Positions 22,602 to 28,908 of a stretch of DNA of 41,921 bases are shown here, one piece after another; within the stretch, counting starts at the first letter, position 1, and each line of letters begins with the position of its first letter. A program made the translations under genes and the position numbers. Origin of the DNA: Clostridiales bacterium (GTDB taxonomy: Bacteria; Bacillota; Clostridia; Oscillospirales; Oscillospiraceae); contig DYBS01000002.1 of assembly GCA_019418525.1 (NCBI GenBank), positions 1 to 41,921 of the forward strand, written 5' to 3'. Below the pieces are notes generated by a model. The model had not been told where the DNA came from. It saw only the letters and a list, made by a program, of their open reading frames with translations, and did not search any database.

Positions 22602-23092
22602 AGCTTCAGCACCTCCAGAATGGCGTCGGCCGCCGCCTCGGGGGACGGCGGATCGGAAATGACATGATGGGCCCAGCGGCGGTACACCGGCTCCCGCTGG
22701 ACGAAGCGCTCCACAAAGGCCGCCCGGCCCTCTTGAGCCAGGGGCCGGTCCCCCAGCACGCCAGAGTCGTAAGTAACACCCGGGTCCCGGCAGAGAAAAA
22801 ACACCGTGCCGCTCCCGTGGAGGGGCCGGATGGCCTCCTCCCGCAGGGGAAGCCCCCCGCCGCAGGAGATGACAAGCCCGGTTTTTCCGGCCAGCTCCCC
22901 GGCCACGCGCTCCTCACAGGTGCGGAAATAGTCCTCCCCCCGCTCCCGGAAGAGCCAGGGAATGGTGCGGCCCTCCCGGGCCTCGATGAGGGCGTCGGTG
23001 TCGATGAGCTCCACCCCCAGCTTTTGAGCCAGGAGGGCCCCCACCGTGGACTTGCCGCAGCCCATCATACCGATCAGGACGATGTTCTTCAT
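22598..23092 (-). CDS. aroK: Shikimate kinase
   Basis: The 164-residue P-loop kinase phosphorylates shikimate at the 3-hydroxyl. The Walker A motif GMMGCGKST (8-16), the shikimate-binding Asp in DTDALIE, RERGEDYFRTCEERV and SCGGGLPLR are all present. It is coupled by ATGA overlaps to both pheA upstream and aroQ downstream. Confidence 0.96.
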   Translation of the reverse strand: MKNIVLIGMMGCGKSTVGALLAQKLGVELIDTDALIEAREGRTIPWLFRERGEDYFRTCEERVAGELAGKTGLVISCGGGLPLREEAIRPLHGSGTVFFLCRDPGVTYDSGVLGDRPLAQEGRAAFVERFVQREPVYRRWAHHVISDPPSPEAAADAILEVLKL

Positions 23093-24246
23093 GGCTCGTA
23101 CCCCTTGAAATTGCCCAGCACCCGCATCTCACTGGAGAGTTGGGAGAGCTCGTGGAGCACTCCGTCCATACCGGGGGCGAGCAGGTCCCCCGAAAACTCC
23201 AGGAAGAAGAGGTACTCCCAGCTCCGCCCCGGAATGGGCCGGGACTCCAGCTTCAGAAGGTTCAGCCCCTGGACCGCGAAGAGGGTCAGAATCTGGTGGA
23301 GGGAGCCACTCTGGTGGGGTAGGCGGAAGAGGGCGGAGATCTTGTCCCGGCGCTCCCGCAGCTCCATCACCGGGGAGACCACCACGAAGCGGGTGTGGTT
23401 GAGGGAGTTGTAGTTGGTGCCCTCCACCAGGATGTTGAGGCCGTAGAGCTGGGCAGCCCGGCGGGAGCAGATGGCCCCGGCGGTGCGGTCCCCGGTCTCG
23501 GCCACCTGCTTGGCCGACCCCGCGGTGTCCAGGGTGGGCACCCGCCGCCAGTCCCGGTGTTGGTCCAAAAACTCCTCGCTCTGCATGAGGCCCTGCTCAT
23601 GGGAGTAGACGGTGCGGATGTCCGCCATGGTCACCCCGGGGAGGGCCATCAGGCAGTGCTCCACCTTCACGTCGTACTCCCCCACCACATAGTAGCGGTA
23701 CTGGGCCAGCAGGTCGTACACCTGCCGGATGGAGCCGGTGGAGCTGTTCTCGATGGGGAGCACGGCGTAGTCGGCCTCCCCCCGCTCCAGGGCGGCGAAC
23801 ACGTCGGAGAACCAGGGACAGCCCTTGCTGTCCACGTCCTCACCGAAGAAGCCGGCGGCGGCCTCCTCGCTGTAACAGCCCGGCTCCCCCTGATAGACCA
23901 CCCGGGGGCGCTCCACCGGCGTCCGGGCCCCGGCCAGGGCGGCGGCGTAGGCGGCGTAGCCCGGGTCCTCGGTGCCCTCCTTCACCAGGTGGCGCTGCTG
24001 GCGGCGGGAGATGGCCATGATGGTCTCATAGAGCTCCGCCAGATCGGCCCGGCGGGCCGGGTCGTCGGTGAGGGCGGTCTTGGCGGCGATGACCCGCTTT
24101 TCCCGCTCGGCGTCCAGGACCGGCACGCCGTTCTGCTGCTTCCACTCCCCCACCTTGCCGGTGACTTCCATCCGCCGGAGGAACAGGTCCACCAGTTTTT
24201 GGTCGATGGCGTCGATCTCCTGTCGGTATTGCTCCAGTTGACTCAT
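23089..24246 (-). CDS. pheA: Bifunctional chorismate mutase / prephenate dehydratase (P-protein)
   Basis: The 385-residue protein has three parts. Residues about 5-90 are an AroQ-type chorismate mutase (RQEIDAIDQKLVDLFLRR, EREKRV). Residues about 110-290 are prephenate dehydratase, with NSSTGSI and the catalytic TRF in NHTRFVVV. The end is an ACT domain with LESRPIPG, where phenylalanine feedback-inhibits. Together they convert chorismate to phenylpyruvate, the precursor of phenylalanine. The usual Phe-binding GAL is GSL here. It is the only terminal-branch enzyme in the operon; no tyrA is nearby. Confidence 0.96.
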   Translation of the reverse strand: MSQLEQYRQEIDAIDQKLVDLFLRRMEVTGKVGEWKQQNGVPVLDAEREKRVIAAKTALTDDPARRADLAELYETIMAISRRQQRHLVKEGTEDPGYAAYAAALAGARTPVERPRVVYQGEPGCYSEEAAAGFFGEDVDSKGCPWFSDVFAALERGEADYAVLPIENSSTGSIRQVYDLLAQYRYYVVGEYDVKVEHCLMALPGVTMADIRTVYSHEQGLMQSEEFLDQHRDWRRVPTLDTAGSAKQVAETGDRTAGAICSRRAAQLYGLNILVEGTNYNSLNHTRFVVVSPVMELRERRDKISALFRLPHQSGSLHQILTLFAVQGLNLLKLESRPIPGRSWEYLFFLEFSGDLLAPGMDGVLHELSQLSSEMRVLGNFKGYEP

Positions 24247-24281
24247 CTTTGTCGCTCTCCTTTTCCAGACAATCCAATTCT

Positions 24282-25259
24282 TTAAATCCCCAGCACCTCA
24301 CAGGCGGCCAGGGCGGCGGCGGCCTCCACCACCGGCACCGCCCGCAGCACCACGCAGGGGTCGTGGCGGCCCTCCACCACCAGCTCCGTCTCCTCCATGC
24401 GGGACAGGCTCACCGTCCGCTGGGGTTTGGAGATGGACGGGGTGGGGCGGAACACCACCTCAAAGTCCACCGGCATGCCGTTGGTGATGCCGCCGTTGAC
24501 GCCGCCGGCGTGGTTGGTGGCGGTGGCCACGTGGTCCCCCTCCAGGCAGAAGGGGTCATTGGCCTCACTGCCCCGCATGGAGGCCAGGGCGAAGCCCGCG
24601 CCAAAGGAAATGCCCTTCACAGCGGGGACGGCGAAGAGGTACTGGGCAAAGATGCCCTCCACATTACAGCCGAAGTCGGGGGAGCCCAGCCCGGCGGGCA
24701 GACCCTCCACAGCGCAGCGGACGCATCCGCCCACGCTGTCCCCCTCCCCCTTGGCCGCCAGAATGGCCGCCTGGGCCTGCTCCGGCGTGGGGTCGGGGAT
24801 GCCCGCCAGGTTGGACACATGGGCGGAAATGGTGACGCCGTGCTCCTTCAGCACCAGCTTGGCCACCGCTCCGGCGAACACCAGGGGCGCGGTGAGCCGC
24901 CCGGAGAAGTGCCCGCCTCCCCGGTAGTCATTGCAGCCGCCGTAGCGCACCTGTCCGGTGTAGTCGGCGTGGCCGGGCCGGGGCATGTCCCGGAGTTTGC
25001 TGTAATCCTTGCTGCGGGTGTCGGTGTTGCGGATAATCGCGCACAGAGGGGTGCCGGTGGTTTTCCCCTCAAAGACGCCGGACAGAATCTCCGGCTCGTC
25101 GGCCTCCCGCCGGGCGGTGGAGGTGGCGTTCTGGCCCGGGGCCCGGCGCTTGAGCTCAGAGCGGATGAAGTCCAGATCCAGCTCCACCCCGGAGGGCAGC
25201 CCCTCCAGCGTGACGCCGATGGCCGGGCCGTGGGATTCGCCAAAGATGGTATAGCGCAT
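24282..25259 (-). CDS. aroC: Chorismate synthase (short form)
   Basis: The 325-residue protein converts EPSP to chorismate using reduced FMN. Signatures are GESHGPAIG (7-15), RPGHADYTG and RYGGCNDYRGGGHFSGR, NHAGGVNGGITNG and the C-terminal RHDPCVV with the catalytic His and Asp. Most bacterial enzymes are 350-390 residues; here the C-terminal part after HDPCVV is short, but all active-site motifs remain. The ATG follows the aroA stop by one base. Confidence 0.95.
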   Translation of the reverse strand: MRYTIFGESHGPAIGVTLEGLPSGVELDLDFIRSELKRRAPGQNATSTARREADEPEILSGVFEGKTTGTPLCAIIRNTDTRSKDYSKLRDMPRPGHADYTGQVRYGGCNDYRGGGHFSGRLTAPLVFAGAVAKLVLKEHGVTISAHVSNLAGIPDPTPEQAQAAILAAKGEGDSVGGCVRCAVEGLPAGLGSPDFGCNVEGIFAQYLFAVPAVKGISFGAGFALASMRGSEANDPFCLEGDHVATATNHAGGVNGGITNGMPVDFEVVFRPTPSISKPQRTVSLSRMEETELVVEGRHDPCVVLRAVPVVEAAAALAACEVLGI

Positions 25260-25260
25260 A

Positions 25261-26493
25261 TTACTCCTCCTCCCGGACGATCTGGCCGCCCATGGCCTCG
25301 TAGTCCTCCCAGAAGTGGGGATAGGACTTTTTCACGCACTCGGCCCCGGTGATGGTCACCGGAGCTTCGCAGCGGGTAGCGGCAATGGCAGCCATCATGG
25401 CGATGCGGTGGTCGTTGTGGGCGCTCACCGTGACGCCGCCGGGGAGGGTCTCCTTGCCGTGGAAGGTGAGGAAATCCGGCCCCTCCTCCACGTCGCCGCC
25501 CAGGGCGGTGAGGACCTCGGTCACGGTGGCCAGGCGGTCGCTCTCCTTGAGGCGCAGGCGGGCGGCGTTCACCAGACGGGTGGTCTCCCCCGCCCGCAGC
25601 ACCGCGTGGGCCGCCAGGGGGGGCACCAGGTCGGGACACTGGCTCACGTCCAGCTCCTGCTCCCCTACCTCCCGCAGGCGGAGCCAGTAGGGCACGATGC
25701 GCATGTCGCCCTGGACCGAGAAGGCGTTGAGCCCCTCCAGGTCCATCTCGTTGCCCACGCCGATGGCGGCGTACCAGAAGGCGGCCTGGGAGTAGTCCCC
25801 CTCGATGGTCAGGTCCCGGTGCCGGTAGATCTGGTTGCCGGGTACCTGAAAGGTGCGCTTCCCGTCCCACTCCACCTTGACTTCAAACTGCTCCAGGGCG
25901 TCCAGGGTCATGTCCACATAGCCCCGGCTCTCCAGGTCGGTGGTGAGATGGATCTCGCTGTCCCCGTCCAGGAGGGGCAGGGAGAAGAGAAGCCCCGTCA
26001 CGAACTGGCTGGACACGTCCCCGGGAAGGGAGTACACCCCCGGGGTCAGCTTCCCCTCCACCGTGAGGATGTTGTCTTTCAGCTCATAGGAGATGCCCTT
26101 CTCCTCAAAGATCCGGAAGTAGGGCTCCTGGGGCCGCTCCATGAGCCGCCCGTGGCCGGTGAAGCGTCCCTTCCCCTTCAAAGCCAGGGCCAGAGGGATG
26201 AGGAAGCGCAGGGTAGAGCCGCTCTCCCCGCAGTCCATCAGCTCCGGGGCGGGGTCGTCGTGGCCGTCCACCAGGTCGGCCCCCCGGATGATGGTTCCGT
26301 CGGCGGAGGCGTCGGCGTCCAGGGTGCGCATACAGCGGAGGGTGGCCTGGATATCGTCGGACAGGAGCACGTTGGAGAGGTGACAGAAGCCGTCGGACAG
26401 GGCGGCGGCGATGATGAGCCGGTGGCTCTGGGACTTGCTGGGCGGGGGCGTCAGCACGCCCCGCAGACGGGTGGGTGTGATGGTGACCTTCAT
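25261..26493 (-). CDS. aroA: 5-enolpyruvylshikimate-3-phosphate synthase
   Basis: The 410-residue enzyme joins PEP to shikimate-3-phosphate. It starts with the substrate loop PPPSKSQSHRL (16-26), then GESGSTLRF around the PEP site, GRLMERPQEP, DYSQAAFW, and the late motif HNDHRIAMMAAI. The length is slightly below the usual 425-430. I cannot decide the glyphosate class by eye. The stop lies one base before aroC, and its start overlaps the aroB stop. Confidence 0.96.
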   Translation of the reverse strand: MKVTITPTRLRGVLTPPPSKSQSHRLIIAAALSDGFCHLSNVLLSDDIQATLRCMRTLDADASADGTIIRGADLVDGHDDPAPELMDCGESGSTLRFLIPLALALKGKGRFTGHGRLMERPQEPYFRIFEEKGISYELKDNILTVEGKLTPGVYSLPGDVSSQFVTGLLFSLPLLDGDSEIHLTTDLESRGYVDMTLDALEQFEVKVEWDGKRTFQVPGNQIYRHRDLTIEGDYSQAAFWYAAIGVGNEMDLEGLNAFSVQGDMRIVPYWLRLREVGEQELDVSQCPDLVPPLAAHAVLRAGETTRLVNAARLRLKESDRLATVTEVLTALGGDVEEGPDFLTFHGKETLPGGVTVSAHNDHRIAMMAAIAATRCEAPVTITGAECVKKSYPHFWEDYEAMGGQIVREEE

Positions 26494-27554
26494 TTCAGTT
26501 CCTCCAGCAGCTGTGCCTTGGGCATTTTATGGGGAATGGCCTTCCCCAGCTTCTCCAGCAGGATGAGGGTGATGTCCGCCCCCGTCCCCTTCTTGTCAAG
26601 ACCCACGGCGGCGTCATACTGCTCCGCCGTGCAGGGGATGGACTCCGGCAGGCCGAAGGCGGCGGTGAGGGCGGCGATGCGCGCCCCCGTTCCGGCGGGG
26701 GTGACCCCCCACCGCTCGCCCAGCGCGGCGGCCTGCACCATCCCGGCGGCCACGGCCTGGCCGTGGGTCCAGGTCTGGTAATTCCCCGCCAGCTCGTAGG
26801 CGTGGCCCAGGGTGTGGCCGAAGTTGAGGAGCATCCGTCTCCCGGTGTCCCGCTCGTCCTCTTCCACAACGATTCGTTTTAAATCGCAGCAGGTATACAA
26901 AACGTGTTCGATCTCTTCCATGATCTGGGCCCGGCCGGGGCGCTGGGCCAGGAAGTCGAAGAAAGGCTCATCCAGGATGCAGCCGTACTTGATGACCTCC
27001 GCCATGCCGTCGGCGAAGGTGGCGTCGGGCAGGGTGTCCAGGGTGTCCGGGTCCATGAGGACCAGCCTGGGCTGCCAGAAGGCCCCGGCTAAATTCTTCC
27101 CGTGCTGGAGGTCGATGGCCACTTTGCCCCCCACCGAGGAGTCCACCTGGGCCAGGAGGGTGGTGGGGATCTGGACGAAGTCCACCCCCCGCAGGAAGGT
27201 GGCGGCGGCAAAGCCCGCCAAATCCCCCACCACGCCGCCGCCCAGGGCGATCACAGCGTCGGTGCGGGTGAGGCCGAAGTGAGCGAAGCCTTCCCAGAGC
27301 TGTTCCAGGGCGGGAGCGCACTTGGAGGGCTCCCCCGCCGGGAGGGTGAAGCCCCGGGCCTCGAACCCGGCGGCGTTCAGGCTCTCCCCCAGCTTTCCGG
27401 CGTAGAGAGGCCCCACATTGGAGTCGGTGACCACCGCCAGGCGGCGGGCCCGGGGCAGCACCTCCCGGCACAGTTCCCCAGCCCGGCTGAGGAGCCCCCG
27501 CTCGATGCGGATGTCATAGTCCCGTCCGGGCAGATGGACCGTCAGAGTTTTCAT
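26490..27554 (-). CDS. aroB: 3-dehydroquinate synthase
   Basis: The 354-residue NAD- and metal-dependent enzyme cyclises DAHP to 3-dehydroquinate. GGGVVGDLAGFAAATFLRG (split, about 103-121) binds NAD phosphate, followed by PTTLLAQVDSSVGGK. Metal ligands are in DGMAEVIKYG, NFGHTLGHAYE and TWTHGQAVAAGM. The N-terminal ATG has GAGAGAAGCG upstream. Coupled to aroA through ATGA. Confidence 0.97.
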   Translation of the reverse strand: MKTLTVHLPGRDYDIRIERGLLSRAGELCREVLPRARRLAVVTDSNVGPLYAGKLGESLNAAGFEARGFTLPAGEPSKCAPALEQLWEGFAHFGLTRTDAVIALGGGVVGDLAGFAAATFLRGVDFVQIPTTLLAQVDSSVGGKVAIDLQHGKNLAGAFWQPRLVLMDPDTLDTLPDATFADGMAEVIKYGCILDEPFFDFLAQRPGRAQIMEEIEHVLYTCCDLKRIVVEEDERDTGRRMLLNFGHTLGHAYELAGNYQTWTHGQAVAAGMVQAAALGERWGVTPAGTGARIAALTAAFGLPESIPCTAEQYDAAVGLDKKGTGADITLILLEKLGKAIPHKMPKAQLLEELK

Positions 27555-27566
27555 ACGCTTCTCTCC

Positions 27567-28580
27567 TTACATCTGGCTCTCCCGCCAGGCCCGCAGGCTC
27601 TCCACCTTCTTCATCAGGGCGTCGAACTTCTCGGGGGTGAGGGACTGCTGGCCGTCGCACTTGGCGTGGGCGGGGTCGTTGTGGACCTCGATGATGAGGC
27701 CGTCGGCTCCGATGGCGGTGGCGGCCAGCGCCAGGGGCTCCACCATCCAGTACATGCCCGCGGCGTGGGAGGGATCCACGATGATGGGCAGGTGGCTCAT
27801 CTTCTTTACCGCAGGGATGGCGGACAGATCCAGGGTGTTGCGGGTGTAGGTCTCGAAGGTGCGCACGCCCCGCTCGCAGAGGATGACGTTCTCGTTGCCG
27901 GAGGCCATGATGTACTCGGCGGACATGATCCACTCCTCATAGGTGTTGGCCAGGCCACGCTTGAGGAGGATGGGCTTGCTCAGCTTTCCCACCTCTTTGA
28001 GAAGGTCGAAGTTCTGCATGTTCCGGGCGCCGATCTGCACCAGGTCCACCTTCTCCTCAAAAAGCTCGGCGTACCGGGGGGCCATGATCTCGCTGACCAC
28101 GGGGAGTCCAGTGGCCTTCTTGGCCTCCAGCAGCAGGTCCAGGCCGCTCTCGCCCATGCCCTGGAAGGAGTAGGGAGAGGTGCGGGGCTTGAAGGCGCCG
28201 CCCCGGAGCATCTGGGCGCCGGAGGCCTTTACGGCCTTGGCGATGCCGGTGACCTGCTCCGCGCTCTCCACCGAGCAGGGCCCGGCGATGACCGTGAAGT
28301 GGCCTCCGCCCACTTTGACCCCCTGCACGTCCACCACGGTGTCCTCCGGGTGGAACTTGCGGTTGGCCTTCTTGTAGGGCTCCTGGACGCGCATGACCCG
28401 CTCCACGTGGGGGTCGATGCTGATCTTGTCCATGTCCACGGCGGTGGTGTCGCCCACCAGGCCCAGGATGGTGCAGCCCACGCCGTTGGTGACGCCCACC
28501 TCCAGGCCCATCTTCTGGAACCGCTGGACCAGCCGGTCAATGTCCTGCTTCTGCGTACCGGGTTTCATGACGACTACCAT
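27567..28580 (-). CDS. aroF: DAHP synthase, AroA-I-beta type with ferredoxin-like regulatory domain
   Basis: The roughly 337-residue enzyme condenses erythrose-4-phosphate and PEP, the entry into the pathway. The N-terminal ~70 residues (MVVVMKPGTQKQDIDRLV) are the FL domain, which often carries feedback control by Tyr or Phe. The barrel follows with GPCSVES, LRGGAFKPRTSPYSFQG and DPSHAAGM. The ATG at 28580 has AAAGGAAG 10 bases upstream; an earlier in-frame start is rejected because it falls in the leader. It is the first gene of the aro operon and lies just after the attenuator. Confidence 0.96.
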   Translation of the reverse strand: MVVVMKPGTQKQDIDRLVQRFQKMGLEVGVTNGVGCTILGLVGDTTAVDMDKISIDPHVERVMRVQEPYKKANRKFHPEDTVVDVQGVKVGGGHFTVIAGPCSVESAEQVTGIAKAVKASGAQMLRGGAFKPRTSPYSFQGMGESGLDLLLEAKKATGLPVVSEIMAPRYAELFEEKVDLVQIGARNMQNFDLLKEVGKLSKPILLKRGLANTYEEWIMSAEYIMASGNENVILCERGVRTFETYTRNTLDLSAIPAVKKMSHLPIIVDPSHAAGMYWMVEPLALAATAIGADGLIIEVHNDPAHAKCDGQQSLTPEKFDALMKKVESLRAWRESQM

Positions 28581-28618
28581 AATGATACAACTTCCTTTCT
28601 GTTTCTGCACAGCAAAAA

Positions 28619-28653
28619 GAGAGCGCCCACTGATGAAATCAATGAGCGCTCTC
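28619..28653 (-). terminator. Terminator in the aro leader (attenuator)
   Basis: An intrinsic terminator lies between the leader peptide and aroF. The stem GAGAGCGC/GCGCTCTC encloses CA/TG and TGAT/ATCA pairs, with a GAA-type loop. On the minus strand it is followed by UUUUU. Transcripts ending here would omit every aro gene. Confidence 0.85.
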
Positions 28654-28678
28654 CAGCATGGCGACTGAATGAGGATCC

Positions 28679-28706
28679 ACGGCGCCTGTTTTTCAAACAG
28701 GCCCGT
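28679..28706 (-). promoter_or_regulatory. Hairpin between the leader peptide and the terminator
   Basis: GCCTGTTT and AAACAGGC pair perfectly around a 3-base loop, extended by ACGG/CCGT across a 1-base bulge (12 bp in all). It begins 5 bases past the leader peptide stop, where a terminating ribosome would cover it, so its folding should depend on translation of the leader. Confidence 0.65.
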
Positions 28707-28711
28707 CCCAT

Positions 28712-28816
28712 TTATTCCATCCCTGTTTTTTCCACGTCAAAGAGGCCGGTGCCCATAAATCGAGCCCAGCCATAGGAAAAGACGAAGGATGCAGTTGTGA
28801 GGTCGGTCAGCTTCAT
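28712..28816 (-). CDS. Aromatic-amino-acid leader peptide of the aro operon
   Basis: A 34-codon frame begins ATG with GAGGA 7 bases upstream. It contains the run SFVFSYGWARF (residues 10-20), six aromatic codons within ten if Phe, Tyr and Trp are counted with spacing (F11, F13, Y15, W17, F20), plus F26. It ends TGME and stops before the hairpin pair and the terminator. The composition and placement match leader peptides that sense charged tRNA levels, here for all three aromatic products. I cannot see a T-box, and found no homologue by memory. Confidence 0.75.
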   Translation of the reverse strand: MKLTDLTTASFVFSYGWARFMGTGLFDVEKTGME

Positions 28817-28848
28817 GGATAAATCCTCACAAGAAAATGGTTAAACGT

Positions 28849-28877
28849 ATTATATACTCCGCCGCGCCCGATTGCAA
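28849..28877 (-). promoter_or_regulatory. aro operon promoter
   Basis: TATAAT (28849-28854) with TTGCAA (28872-28877) 17 bases upstream on the minus strand; 4 of 6 and 6 of 6 matches. The -35 and spacer lie inside a long palindrome. The leader would start near 28842, about 26 bases before the leader peptide ATG. Confidence 0.75.
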
Positions 28878-28899
28878 GAGGCAATTTGGCGCGGCGGAG
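28857..28899. terminator. Long palindrome after the SLH gene, overlapping the aro promoter
   Basis: Arms CTCCGCCGCGCC and GGCGCGGCGGAG plus inner ATTGC/GCAAT form a 17-bp stem-loop starting 10 bases after the SLH-protein stop. It has no U-tract; the bases following it on the minus strand are TATATAATACG, the -10 of the aro promoter. It may end the SLH transcript and, in DNA, may also serve as a binding site. Confidence 0.55.
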
Positions 28900-28908
28900 C
28901 AAATCGCT

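Noticed and set aside
28581..28848. T-box riboswitch upstream of aroF
   Set aside because: I looked for a conserved T-box sequence (AGGGUGGNACCGCG-like) and a stem I specifier loop and found neither. The aromatic peptide and terminator explain the leader better.
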